This document shows, one piece after another, positions 21,736-37,600 of a stretch of 64,000 nt of DNA; the stretch's first letter is position 1, and each line of letters begins with the position of its first letter. The notes below the pieces were generated by a model. That model saw only the letters and a list, made by a program, of their open reading frames with translations. It was not told the DNA's origin and did no database searches. Source of the DNA: Bugulina stolonifera (lineage: Eukaryota > Bryozoa > Gymnolaemata > Cheilostomatida > Bugulidae); contig OW285196.1 of NCBI GenBank assembly GCA_935421135.1, positions 1,054,001 through 1,118,000 on the forward strand, read 5' to 3'. A program made the translations under genes and the position numbers.

Positions 21736-21873
21736 AAATCAGGGTCTGCAGTCACTGTTCTACCCAAAGACAGAGTAAATCGAGGAATTCCATATGCATG
21801 TATTTTTCAGGATTGCCCAGTTCACTGTTAAGAGAATGATATTACTAGAGATGACCTCTACATAGCCTGAGTG

Positions 21874-22156
21874 TCATATATCTCTTGTCCAACCTTTAGA
21901 TCGGCGTACTGCCCTCTCCCACTCTACAATAACCTGTCTGTACTGAGACCAGTTATCCCGTGGTTCAAACACAGTTACCTCAGGGGACAGAGCTAGCAAG
22001 TCAGCATTGCATGTCCAAATACCAGCACCTAGACCAGCAAAATAGGCAGCCCCTCGTGACGTCATGTTCACCGTGTGTGGTCTGTGAATGGGCTTCTGTA
22101 GAATGTCAGCTAGGCATTGTAACAGGAAGTCATTGTTGGACACGCCTCCATCAACC
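21874..22156 (-). CDS. GK5: GK5 exon 10: FGGY C-terminal domain
   Basis: Starts with [15 protein letters not shown] and contains [18 protein letters not shown]; ends [10 protein letters not shown] then TGA (21874-21876). The DGG and GAA motifs are those of the FGGY C-terminal domain. Confidence 0.95.
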
Positions 22157-25100
22157 CTGAGTGACAGGAAGCACACAGCATCACAAAATAATATCAGAAA
22201 AAGAGAGAAGGCAAACTGAATCTGTAAACATATTCATTCCAGACAAACATTAGAATATCTAATAATAACTCTTTGACCACCTAACAACCACCTGCAACTG
22301 TCTGATATGTCATGCTGTTCAATCACTCACTCTACAGGTGAGATGCCAAACAAACAAATAAACCAGACTCCACTGCAGTCGTAAGAGATGGAAATAATTG
22401 AATATTATAAATTTTTATGAACCTGATTGACTTGAACTACTTCAAACTTCATTCATTGTCAAATGAAATAGTGAGAGAAATTGAATGGTTAACTGAGTGA
22501 CTGAGAATAGCCTAAAGGGTATGCTACATGGATGCACAACTTCTGCAAATATCGCAAGTTTAAAAAACGGAAAACATTATTAGGTGCTACACAGAAGTTG
22601 CGTTTTTATTGTAAACAAAAGAAGTTGTCTACTCATTAATTCAACTAAAGGCAAGAGTACATTTACATTCAACCTCTATAGGATTAGCCCCTCCATATTG
22701 TAGCTTAAATTAAAACCTCCCCTGAACACCCCCCCCCCCCCCCCCTTCTTACACACAAGAAAGAAGTGTACCTGATGTGACTAATAGTTCTGCCTGTCTC
22801 AGCTAGCATTGTTTCATACTGTAGTTTGATGATAAAGGCAATAGATTCTAGTACAGCTCTGACAATGTGGGCAGATGTTACTGTGGGAGTCATACCAATG
22901 AGTAGACAGCCAGCCTTGTCATCATTTATAGGGGCCTGTAATCAGCAGTTGCTCTTATATATACATTAGCACAGTAAAAGTAGCTAATAGAAAGTGATAT
23001 TCAGGAATAAATATATTAAAAAGGAACCAATCATAACACAGCGTGAGACAGTATGAAATGATACCAACACTCTAATTCATCTCATACTGCTTATTCAGTT
23101 GGCCTTGATTTACTAAACCGAATAGAATCATCTGGAATAAACACTAGTTCACTTGTATATCAAGTGACTACAGTCAAAGTATCACCCCCTCTCCACCCCC
23201 TCTCTCCTTGTACAGGGAGTACACGAGAGGCATTGAGCTTCAATAGAACAATGACTTATTGTTGCTGACGTGCTATATAGTAGTGCTGGGCGGTGTTTAG
23301 GTGTCATTCAGTTTTCGTTTTTTTTTTCGGCTCAAAAACCGCCAAAATCTAAAATGTGAACCGACACCAAATGTTGCGGTGCGGTTTTAAAAGTCAAACC
23401 GCGCCTGGCCTCTTAGCGCACCCACTGTCGATAGTGGCTGGCGTTGAAAACACATGAATTCATGTTATGCTTCTTTCAATCCTTATAATTCGATGCCATC
23501 CTTGGAATTTAGACTTAGCTGCAGCCATAATATTATCACCCAGTGGTTATTTATTGTAGTTTCACTCCTTTGTAGCAGCTACGATTGCATATTATTATAA
23601 ACAATAAATATTTAATAATTATTAACTATTAAACTAAGTGAACATGGCTGCCATTTTAGTGCTTCTTTTAATCCTTATACATGTAATTCGATGCCATCCT
23701 TGGAATACAGACCTAGCTGCAGCCATCAATGTCACCCAGTAAGGGTTTACTGTAGTTTTCATTTGATTCTAGTAGTCAAACTTGCATATTGTTATAAATA
23801 ATCAATATTTAATTATTGCAAATTATTGAACAAAATAAAGATGGCGGCCATTTCCGGTAATAGCTGAAACTCCGAACACGTGAATTCATGTTATGCATCT
23901 TTCAATCTTTATAATTTAATGTCATCCTTTGAATAAAGATTTAGCTACAGCCATCATTGTCACCCAGAGATGATTTACTTTAGTTTCACTGAATTCCAGT
24001 TGTTATACTTCCATATTATTATAGATAATATTGGCATTTAATAATTGCAATTTATTAGAAAAAAATTAAAAATGGCCGCCAGGGTGTGACAACTCTCAAT
24101 ATTGAGTATCTAATTTTCGGTTTGGTGTTTTTTCATGAATTAAAAAACTGAATTAAACCGAGGGTGAGAAGACAATTTCGGTTTCATTCAGTTTTTTTAG
24201 AAAAATTAGCAAAAAACTGAATGCAAAAAACAAAACCGCCCAGCACTACTATGTGTGCATATAGTCTATAGGTAAGGCCCACCAGTGGCATTGACTAATA
24301 TTCAGTCAATAACAAAAGCTGTTTGCTAATGAATTATATAATTGGAGTCTTTGTACCTAATACTAGCCCATCACAACTGGGGGGTGGGGGGTGTCGACTG
24401 GGCCTTTATCACCTGCATGAAGTGATGGGAGTTGTCCCATCATAGTATTTCAGGTAATGCCGATAGCATACACTGAGGGCCTGGTAAAGTATATGACTGT
24501 CACTGTTTCAATGAATGGTCACCAAAGAGAAAGTACAGAATATGACAACCCATAATATTGTTAGGAGAGTAACACAGAAACTATAGTATAATTGTAATAT
24601 AGATAGCATAAGATCCAAATAGTGTAGACATAATACTAGAATACATATAGTATAGAATATCGACAGTATAGAATATAGAGTTAAATAGTATAGAATAGAG
24701 ACAGTATAGAATACAGACAGTCTAACAGTGTAGAATACAGATAGTATAGAACATAGATAGTACAGAATATAGATAGTATAGAATATAGATAGTATAGAAT
24801 ATAGTTAGTATAGAATACAGATAGTATAGAATATAGATAGTATAGAATATAGACAGCATAGAATATAGACAGTATAGAATACAGACAGTATAGAATAGAG
24901 ATAGTATAGAATATAGAGAGTATAGAAAATAAATAGTATATAATATGGATAGAATACAATACACATATAAATAGTATAACATACAGATAGTATAGAAGAT
25001 AGATAGTGTAGAATATAGACATCATAGAGAATAGCATATTATAGAATACAGCACTAAACAGATAGAGAAGACAATATACACACCGGGAGACCAGAAAATG

Positions 25101-28100
25101 CTGGTACAAAATAACAGCCGTTGGTGTCAGGTACGGACTTGGCAATAGCTGAACTGGCCGACACGTCCCTAAGGATACCTGTGTTCTTCAACCAGTCAAT
25201 ACATGTACCAACGGTTATACTAGACGCCTCCGCAGTAAACGTAATCTTCTGACTAAAGTCCCAGGCTACTAGTGGGTAGATCCCTAAAGTGTAACAGATG
25301 TGATCACATGTCTACATCATATACATACACATGCTGATATACTTACATCATATACATACACATGTTGATATACTTACATCATATACATACACATGTTAAT
25401 GTACTTACATCATATACATACACATGTTGATATACTTACATCATATACATATACACTAACCAGTGATGGAGGCTAGAGGTGTTGCACCGATGTTAACATT
25501 GAGGAAGCTGCCCGTACCCAAGGTCAGTTTCATGTCGCCGGGGTTGAAGCAGCAGTGACCGAATAGAGAGGCTTGCTGGTCAGCGACTAGTCCAGTTATT
25601 GATATCTCTGTACCAAATATACTCTTCTCTGTAAGCCCTATCTGCCCACTGTAGAACACTATGTATAATTAGTATGTGTCTATGATAGGTGATAGTATAT
25701 GTAATGGTATGTCAACTATATACTTACTATGTGTCTATGATAGGTGATAGTATATGTAATGGTATATCAACTATATACTTACTATGTGTCTATGATAGGT
25801 GATAGTATATGTAATGGTATATCAACTATATACTTACCATGTGTCTATGATAGCTGATAGTATATGTAATGGTATATCAACTATATACTTACCATGTGTC
25901 TATGATAGGTGATAGTATATGTAATGGTATATCAACTATATACTTACCATATGTCTATGATAGGTGATAGTATATGTAATAATATATCAACTATATACTT
26001 ACTATGTGTCTATGATAGGTGATAGTATATGTAATAATATATCAACTATATACTTACCATGTGTCTATGATAGCTGATAGTATATATAATGGTATATCAA
26101 CTATATACTTACCATGTGTCTATGATAGGTGATAGTATATGTAATGGTATATCAACTATATACTTACCATGTGTCTATGATAGGTGATAGTATATATAAT
26201 GGTATATCAACTATATACTTACTATGTGTCTATGATAGGTGATAGTATATGTAATGATATATCAACTATATACTTACCATGTGTCTATGATAGGTGATAG
26301 TATATGTAATGATATATCAACTATATACTTGACCATGTGTCTATGATAGCTGATAGTATATGTAATGGTATATCAACTATATACTTACCATGTGTCTATG
26401 ATAGGTGATAGTATATATAATGGTATATCAACTATATACTTACTATGTGTCTATGATAGGTGATAGTATATGTAATGATATATCAACTATATACTTACTA
26501 TGTGTCTATGATAGGTGATAGTATATGTAATGGTATATCAACTATATACTTACCATATGTCTATGATAGGTGATAGTATATGTAATGGTATATCAACTAT
26601 ATACTTACCATATGTCTATGATAGGTGATAGTATATGTAATCGTATATCAACTATATACTTACTATGCGTCTATGATAGGTGATAGTATATGTAAGGATA
26701 TATCAACTATATACTTACCATATGTCTATGATAGGTGATAGTATATGTAATGATATATCAACTATATACTTACCATGTGTCTATGATAGGTGATAGTATA
26801 TGTAATAATATATCAACTATATACTTACCATGTGTCTATGATAGGTGATAGTATATGTAATGGTATATCAACTATATACTTACTATGTGTCTATGATAGG
26901 TGATAGTATATGTAATGGTATATCAACTATATACTTACTATGTGTCTATGATAGGTGATAGTATATGTAATGGTATATCAACTATATACTTACCATGTGT
27001 CTATGATAGGTGATAGTATATGTAATAATATATCAACTATATACTTACCATATGTCTATGATAGGTGATAGTATATGTAATGGTATATCAACTATATACT
27101 TACTATGTGTCTATGATAGGTGATAGTATATGTAATGGTATGTCAACTATATACTTACCATGTGTCTATGATAGGTGGTAGTATATGTTGTGGAATGCCA
27201 ACCAGACCGAGTATCATGCTGCTCCATATATTCTAAAGAGTACAAAAATTCATCAAACAAGCAAATATTTGGGAATTACTTCCCCATAGAATCAGATCTG
27301 TATGGGAGAATAACTCCAAACCATCAACTCATATCCTACAACATGTTGTTCTACAGGACTGTACATGTACAATATTATAGCAACAAACCCTTCAGGCTAG
27401 GTCTGCAAAGGAAGTCTCATTGCAGTATTTGCTCACCATGCACAATTTGGGCATTGTCTACAAAACCCTTTGGGCTTGGTTCGAAAAGCATGTCTTTCTG
27501 CAGTATCTCCTCACTTCACTCACATGCATCCATGACTGGTGGCCATGCATTGTTGTTATGCAAGTGCATGACCTCAGGTGATGCAGGTATATTACAGGTA
27601 CTATGTTACATGCACTATGTTACATGTACTATGTTACATGTACTATGTTACAGGTACTATGTTACAGGGATTCCAGTAGGAGTGTGTCCCTTGTATTCAG
27701 GAGAAAAGTTCAGGTGCAGGAGGGTTCCTCGAAGCCGGCATAGCCTAAGGTCCAACACCTATCTGGCAGGTGGGGTAGGGTGCATAGCTGCCGGGGACCA
27801 GGTTCTAAGGTCCTAGCAGCCAGGAGTCGAAACCCGGACCGGCAGCATTTTTAATGTATTTAAAACGTGTGAACTTTCAACTCCAAATCTGATTGGAGGA
27901 CAGCAGAATGAGGGGCACTTCGTCTTTTACTATATGATGTGATACACGTGTAGTATGAGAGCTCTCTGGGATAGTCATTCTAGTGGATAGCTGATAGCCT
28001 TAGGGCTTCAGTCCTACCCCCTCCAATTCTATCAATAGTTAGCATACTATATAATACACCATTTGGATTGAACCTTGAGCTTTGAATTACATGCCAGCAT

Positions 28101-29941
28101 TGATTAAGAGGGAGTTGTCCCATCAGAGTCTGCATGAACACACAACTCCAAAATAAATATTATGTACTTTAGGTTTAGTCTCACTCAGTCTTCACTATTT
28201 AGGATATACATAATAAGTAAAGGTGACTACAAGCTGCATCCCTCCCACATACACATATACTACTATATACTAGTGTAGTATGTACTCCACACACACACAT
28301 ACTACTATAATATTATACTAGTGTAGTATGTACTCCACACACACACATATACTACTATATACTAGTGTAGTATGTACTCCACACACACATATATACTACT
28401 ATATACTAGTGTAGTATGTACTCCACACACACATATATACTACTATATACTAGTGTAGTATGTACTCCACACACACACATACTACTATAATATTATACTA
28501 GTGTAGTATGTACTCCACACACACACATATACTACTATATACTAGTGTAGTATGTACTCCACACACACATATATACTACTATATACTAGTGTAGTATGTA
28601 CTCCACACACACACATATATACTACTATATACTAGTGTAGTATGTACTCCACACACACACATATACTACTATATACTAGTGTAGTATGTACTCCACACAC
28701 ACACATACTACTATATACTAGTGTAGTATGTACTCCACAAACACACATATACTACTATATACTAGTATAGTATGTACTCCACACACACACACATATACTA
28801 CTATATACTAGTGTAGTATGTACTCCACACACACACACATATACTACTATATACTAGTGTAGTATGTACTCCACACACACACATATACTACTATATACTA
28901 CTGTAGTATGTACTCCACACACACACATATACTACTATATACTAGTGTAGTATGTACTCCACACACACACACATATACTACTATATACTAGTGTAGTATG
29001 TACTCCACACACACACATATACTACTATATACTAGTGTAGTATGTACTCCACACACACATATATATACTACTATATACTAGTGTAGTATGTACTCCACAA
29101 ACACACATATACTACTATATACTAGTGTAGTATGTACTCCACACACACACACATATACTACTATATACTAGTGTAGCATGTACTCCACACACACATATAT
29201 ACTACTATATACTAGTGTAGTATGTACTCCACACACACACACATATATACTACTATATACTAGTGTAGTATGTACTCCACACACACACATATACTACTAT
29301 ATACTAGTGTAGTATGTACTCCACACACACACACACACACCTACACACACACACATATACTACTATATACTAGTGTAGTATGTACTCCACACACACACAC
29401 ACATATACTACTATATACTAGTGTAGTATGTACTCCACACACACACACACATATACTACTATATACTAGTGTAGTATGTACTCCACACACACACACACCT
29501 ATACTACTATATACTAGTGTAGTATGTACTCCACACACACATATATACTACTATATACTAGTGTAGTATGTACTCCACACACACATATATATACTACTAT
29601 ATACTAGTGTAGTATGTACTCCACACACACACATATATACTACTATATACTAGTGTAGTATGTACTCCACACACACATATATATACTACTATATATTAGT
29701 GTAGTATGTACTCCACACACACACATATACTACTATATACTAGTGTAGTATGTACTCCACACACACACACATATACTACTATATACTAGTGTAGCATGTA
29801 CTCCACACACACATATATACTACTATATACTAGTGTAGTATGTACTCCACACACACACACATATATACTACTATATACTAGTGTAGTATGTACTCCACAC
29901 ACACACACATATACTACTATATACTAGTGTAGTATGTACTC

Positions 29942-29974
<33 letters not shown>

Positions 29975-30505
29975 TACTATATACTAGTGTAGTATGTACT
30001 CCACACACACACACACATATACTACTATATACTAGTGTAGTATGTACTCCACACACACACACACCTATACTACTATATACTAGTGTAGTATGTACTCCAC
30101 ACACACATATATACTACTATATACTAGTGTAGTATGTACTCCACACACACATATATATACTACTATATACTAGTGTAGTATGTACTCCACACACACACAT
30201 ATATACTACTATATACTAGTGTAGTATGTACTCCACACACACATATATATACTACTATATATTAGTGTAGTATGTACTCCACACACACACATATACTACT
30301 ATATACTAGTGTAGTATGTACTCCACACACACACACATATACTACTATATACTAGTGTAGCATGTACTCCACACACACATATATACTACTATATACTAGT
30401 GTAGTATGTACTCCACACACACACACATATATACTACTATATACTAGTGTAGTATGTACTCCACACACACACATATACTACTATATACTAGTGTAGTATG
30501 TACTC

Positions 30506-30538
<33 letters not shown>

Positions 30539-31610
30539 TACTATATACTAGTGTAGTATGTACTCCACACACACACACACATATACTACTATATACTAGT
30601 GTAGTATGTACTCCACACACACACACACATATACTACTATATACTAGTGTAGTATGTACTCCACACACACACACACCTATACTACTATATACTAGTGTAG
30701 TATGTACTCCACACACACATATATACTACTATATACTAGTGTAGTATGTACTCCACACACACATATATACTACTATATACTAGTGTAGTATGTACTCCAC
30801 ACACACACATATATACTACTATATACTAGTGTAGTATGTACTCCACACACACACACATATATACTACTATATACTAGTGTAGTATGTACTCCACACACAC
30901 ACACATATACTACTATATACTAGTGTAGTATGTACTCCACACACACACACATATACTACTATATACTAGTGTAGTATGTACTCCACACACACACATATAT
31001 ACTACTATATACTAGTGTAGTATGTACTCCACACACACATATATACTACTATATACTAGTGTAGTATGTACTCCACACACACACATATATACTACTATAT
31101 ACTAGTGTAGTATGTACTCCACACACACATATATACTACTATATACTAGTGTAGTATGTACTCCACACACACATATATACTACTATATACTAGTGTAGTA
31201 TGTACTCCACACACACACATATACTACTATATACTAGTGTAGTATGTACTCCACACACACATATATATACTACTATATACTAGTGTAGTATGTACTCCAC
31301 ACACACACATATACTACTATATACTAGTGTAGTATGTACTCCACACACACACATATACTACTATATACTAGTGTAGTATGTACTCCACACACACATATAT
31401 ATATACTACTATATACTAGTGTAGTATGTACTCCACAAACACACATATACTACTATATACTAGTGTAGTATGTACTCCACACACACACACATATACTACT
31501 ATATACTAGTGTAGCATGTACTCCACACACACATATATACTACTATATACTAGTGTAGCATGTACTCCACACACACACATATACTACTATATACTAGTGT
31601 AGTATGTACT

Positions 31611-31649
<39 letters not shown>

Positions 31650-34600
31650 TACTAGCATACGCTGGCAAATGCAGTCCCACTTTTCCTGCAGGCAAATGCA
31701 GTCCTACTGTAGCTCCAATACTAATGCACCTAGGAGTTACTGTAATACATCAATAAAAAGCTAATCAAAATATAAGGTTGGTGGGCTGGGTTCCAAACCT
31801 CTATGGGCCTTTATAGTCTAAGCTGGTTTTTCTACTGGGAAATGAGGACGTGTGAGCAAAGCGTGAGTGAAGAGTGAGTTCTTCGTCAAATGGGGACATT
31901 CAACAGGAGACGACAATTTCTTAAAATGGTCAATTCTCCATAAACTGCCTTGAACCATCACAAGTATATAGTAGCGAATTATCTTTAATAAGTAGTGAGC
32001 AGATATGAATAAGTATGAGATCAGCAACTTATCTATTGCCTCTTATGCACATGCAGCACAATCATGAGGTGTTGAATAACTTTGCCATGTACTTTTGCAT
32101 CTATTTACTAGAACAAATAATAATATGCCAAATATTGCTTCTGATTCTTGGCGCAGGCAGCAGCACACTTTGTCACTCTAAATGAAACACATGCAGTTTT
32201 AGCCTTCATTCGCACTTACTTTTGAGTATTTTTATATAACCCATCTATTGGGCATTGATTAGACGATTGATTTGATATTTAGTTGCACCATTTATTCGAG
32301 TAAACCTAATAGACATAAAAGGCGAAACACATTGAAATTAGAAGTTCTCTATCACTGATATAATATTTCAAATCCTCCCCGAGAGCTTCTTCAATTACCA
32401 GACGATTGATTTGATATTTAGTTGCACCATTTATTCGAGTAAACCTAATAGACATAAAAGGCGAAACACATTAAAATTAGAAGTTCTCTATCACTGATAT
32501 AATATTTCAAATCCTCCCCGAGAGCTTCTTCAATTACCAGACTTTTCTATAAAAGAGAAGAAAACAAAATGATGTAATTTCCTCATGGCTCATGTGAAAT
32601 TGTCTATTATTGGTAAAATGGCCTGTCAAAAAAGAATCAACTTTGCATGTGTTTTAAGAGCATCAAAGGCTTACCACACAATTTGAAAAAACTTATGATT
32701 TGTGTACCAAGCATTGCAATAATAAACAGTGCTAGTTTGCTTCCACAGAGCTTAATACATCTATAGCAACTTATTCTGCGAGTTTGGAGGCCAGTTGTCT
32801 TGCACACCAAAAGCAACTTTTTCTACTAAAGATATTACACTGGCGGAAGCAAATTCTCTAACTATGCTGTATTTTAGACTACTTGCTTTTTTTCTGCAGG
32901 CAATTTCCTACTTAATTTTCTGCCTTTCTTTTTTGCATCCACGAGCTAACTTAAACACTTCAATGCTCCTGCATGTTTGGGATAGCGCTCCAAGACTCCC
33001 TGAAGCAATCACAAACAGCCGTCACCTTCCTCGGTATAAACTTCGGGTTTCACTAAAAGTAACAAGTGAACAACGGAACAGTGAAATGTTAGTGTTTTTA
33101 GACATAATTACATTGTTCTAGCCAAAACCTCCACTGTCTAATGGAACAAATACACAGCTAACATTGTCACAAAAGTGAACTTGTTGACTTGTATGGTTCC
33201 TCCTGCAATATATCGCAATTAATTTTTAAGAAGGAAACTTGTGTGTCAATAAAACATACCAAAAATTTGGAACAATACAAAAAACAAGTAAAATATGCCA
33301 ACTCAGCCTGTAAAAGTTTGTGTTTGACAGCATGTGTAAAACGCTCGATCTATGTTGTCTGGGGTGAAATATACTAAAACTTGCTTAATTCCAACTCCAA
33401 AGGACTACCATAATTGGTGTGAATTAGGCCCTTGTTGAATTGTAAGATCACTTCATTTAACTTGTGTCATTATATAGTGCTCAGCAGAGACTAAGGCTCA
33501 TAGTTAGAACTAACCAAGCTTTTGAATTATTCAGGGCCAAATTAAGCGGATTTCACCGTACACAAATGTTTTCAATCATGATATTTTCCTATGGTGAAAA
33601 TGTTACCCGATTACCTAGCTCTGTGAATGTCTGTAGAATATCCACATGTACTATAGACAATTTCAGTAATTGCTATGCTCAAGATACTACCTTCTTTTGT
33701 TCTTTTTGATAGAGCCTCGATTGGCTCTCCCTGTTTCATGTTTCTCTTGACTCCTAAAATATTTTATCAACCCTACATTAAACTTAAATATACTGTACAC
33801 AATATTACGAGATGCACATCATAGTGTATTTGTAATAATTTACACAGCCATGCATTTCTAGCTAGCTAGGAAGCTGTTGGCAAATCATGTCTTAACGAGT
33901 TCGCAACTTTGCACAAAAAATTTTGGACAGAAATGGACACCGGTAGATTACAATAATATTTGATGCTACCAGTTCAGAATCATGTTGAGCAAATCTTACC
34001 TCTATGTGATGCCTTATATGTTTCTCTGGCAATGTCAGTTTCTGAACCACAGCTCTCATTTTCATTGGCAAGATCTTTGATTTCACCAGGCAATTGTTCA
34101 CCAACTAGAATGTCATACACCATTTATACTTAATTCACAAACATTGTAAGTAAATTTGTTAAGCTGCACTCCGTTGAGCTGCACAGCATGTCATCATGTT
34201 TAGACATTAAATACATTGTTCATCCTACAGTGGGATGATATAACTTATAGGTTAGACCATATTGTTAAATTTTCGTTGCGAACTATATGAGTGTTAGTTA
34301 CATGTACAGTAAATGAGACGTACAGTGTAGTATATTCCGAAACCCAGTCTCAAAAACAAATTCACTTTAGCTTACCCTTATACAGGTATATTTTTCGACT
34401 CTAAAGGCTGCTTTAGACATTCACAGGAAGTACTTCAAGACCTTTATCGCCCATTCACTTCTATTTAGTCGTCAGGCTCATCGTTCTCGAACTCATCAGC
34501 TAAAAATCATTGACAGCTATACTGTTCTATTGCATGTATAGCATTTATTGACAGTCTTGTCAGAACCCAGTTTCCTTCACTCATATAAGCTTTGCCTTTT

Positions 34601-37600
34601 ATCAAAGTTCTGAATGTGCGGCAGGAAGAGGAGGAAGATTTTCGGAGAGTCAATAATATAAGTGTTGAAGGCAAGATAACTAGAGGTAGATTGAAACATA
34701 GGTGGATACTCTCAGAGCAGAGTGAGATGGAGGTCGCTGATAGAGTTAGCTTCGATGCAGAACCCTGTTACATGCAAGGTTTAAAATAGCCACGATGAGA
34801 AATGCTGAGAATTGCTGAATGTGTGACAAGCAACAAAATATTAGTGTTAGACAAATCAGCTATAATGCAATACTTGAGTTGAACATATAATGAACAACAT
34901 AATATAAGACAGGGAGCAATTGTAACTTTTCTACTACTTGCACAATAGAAAATAAACTTTAGAAAACTGTAAATACAGATAAAAAAATACTCACAATCTA
35001 GTTCTTCTGCAATGTCAATTTCTTCCAAACTCTTGCCATGATATTTGAAGCGATTTTCTGATACTGCAGCGACGAGCAGCTTAAACACCTTTGCCAACTG
35101 GAAATGTGTATCTGATTGTCTGTAAATCTTCCTAGAGGCAGAAATGTCATGGCCCATGAAATCGGCTACAATCTCTAGTTCAAGGCTGCCAACTTTTAAA
35201 TTGACATTGAACTTTACGAACAGAAAATGGTGAACCATAATATTATGGTACAATACCGCAGTAGCACAAATTCTATTTGCTTATAATAAATACTATATCA
35301 ATCATCAAAATATTTAAAGGGATGCTGCTAAAGCTGAAGGTCTCTGCAATGACAGAGGATAGAAATAGTGCAGCTCAATGGCAGTGTGGCAATGATGACC
35401 ATAGAACATTACCCTCATGTGAATAAAGAATGCACATTTATGACAAGCAACTCATGTCACCTATCAAAGTGTTTTTTTTTCAAAGTGGCTGAGCTGGTTA
35501 AGTGGTCGGGTGTCCTGTCTAGAGCACAAGGTAACTGGGTGATGTAGATGCCCCAGGTTCAAACCTGGTCGGGCGTGTAGTTTTATAAATGTGAAATCAA
35601 GTTCCTAGAACCCGCGTAAACAAATTGAAAAATCCTTGTGTAAGCTCTAACATAAGACATAAAACACATCGAAAGACGATTTTTTGTTAGAATAGTTACC
35701 AGCAAAATACTGATGGCCAGTCTCATTCTCATCCTTCAGGACATCATTCTCCAGCCCACTACAGTTGTCACCTGTAAAATTTAAATGGCATAAAGTTGAT
35801 TTTGAAACCGGTGTTTGTAGAGAGAATATCAAGAATGGACATGGTCATGGATATATCTATACGCTGCTTATCCCAAAGAGTTGTGTTTGCCTCTCTCTTG
35901 TTTTAACTAAATGAGGACCTGGTCACGGATATAATACTATATTTTCATTTGAATATTAAAATTAGAAATACTTTTAACCGATACCGGTCAAATGAGGACA
36001 TATTACAGTGAGAAATGGTCAGTTTAGCCATGTACCAAATGAGGACCTGTACGTGAGTGTCACAATTAGTTAGTTGCTAAAGGAAGGATTGTTTGCTTCT
36101 CTCTCATCATTGTCAAATGAGGACAAGGTGCAAGAGATGTTATGTCCAGTTATGTACCAAATTAGGACATAGTGAGTGTGAGCAATGGTAAGCTTGTCAA
36201 TATACCAAATGAGGACATAGTGCAGTGAGCAATGCTAGGTGCCAAATGGGGACACAGTGCAGTTAGTAGGACCTGTTCATCGATGTAACAATCAAAAGGA
36301 GTTGTGTTTGCCACTCTCTCATTTTCACCAAATGAGGACATAAGCAAACTGTATAGCCTATGAGTGTGAATATAGAAGTTTAGCTAATACCAAACATGTA
36401 CCAGTTTGATTAGAGTAGTGTTTTTCATGCTTGCTAATTGAGAACATGATATCCAATGTCACAACTCATAAGTGTGAGGGCTACGACAGTCCCGTACCAA
36501 ACCAGCACATGTTTTTCTCTCTCTTTTCTGTTAAACGAAGGCATAATAACAAGCAATGCACCTCATGAGTATGAATCATGGCAAATCCAGCTATATTATA
36601 ACCGCTTTTGTTAATACTCATAAGAGAACTAAATTCTGCTAATAACTTTACCTGCTAGAAGGTAATGGTTGGTGACATCATCATCGTTTTCCCAATTGTC
36701 CTTTTTCATGTCACTGTTTTTCTTATCTGTAAAACACAACAAATGGTGCAAACATGATTATGGCAGAGGTGCAATGAGCACTCTGGAATAGCGAGTGAGT
36801 ACAAACGGGAGGTAAATGTGCCATGGACCAACTGAGGACACGTTCATAGATGTAACAGTCAGTTTGTTGCCGAATGGAGTAGTGTTTGCCCCTCTCTCAT
36901 TTTCACCAAATGAGGACCTGGCTATAGACATGATATCTGGTTGTTAAAGAGAGTGCTGTACACTTCTTTTCCCTGTCAAATAAGGACATAGTGAGTGCGA
37001 GTGATGGCAGGTTCACCCATATACCAAATGAGGACCTGTTTGTAGGTGTCACAATCAGTTTGTTGTCAAAGTAAGTGTTGTTTCCTTCTCTCTTGTCTTG
37101 TCAAATGAGGACATGGCAACAAGCTGTATAGCCAATAAGTGTGAGTAATGGTAAGTTTTGCTATGTACCAAATGAGGACGCAGTGTAGTGAGTAATGGTA
37201 AGTTTGACTACATCATGCCAAATGTGGTCCTGGCTATAGACATGATATCTGGTGGTTAAAGAGAATGGTATACATTTCTTTTCCCTGTCAAATAAGGACA
37301 TAGTGAGTGCGAATGATTGCCGGTTTAGTCATATACCAAATGAGGACCTGTTTGTAGGTGTAACAATCAGTTTGTTGTCAAAGGAAGTATTGTTTGCTTC
37401 TGTTCTGTCAAACGAGGACATGGTAAAAAACTGTATAGCTTGTGAGCGTGAGTAATGGCAAGTTTGGCTATGTACCAAATGAGGACATGCAGTGAGTAAC
37501 AGTAAGTTTAGCTATTTACCAATTGAGGACCCGGCTATAAACATGGCCTTTGGCTGACAAAGAGAGCGGTGTATGTTTCTTTTCTCTGTCAAACAAGGAC

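Noticed and set aside
22727..22746. Poly-C tract as a regulatory site
   Set aside because: A homopolymer in an intron; no further support for function.
27175..27816. 213-codon + strand frame
   Set aside because: Overlaps GK5 exon 6 antisense, with no recognised motif; composition fits chance openness over repeats.
32795..33121. 108-codon + frame in the 10.4-kb insertion as a gene
   Set aside because: No motif, no splice or promoter context, opposite strand to the supported nested gene.
35483..35580. tRNA-Leu/Ser gene
   Set aside because: T arm pairs but the acceptor stem does not; treated as tRNA-derived repeat.
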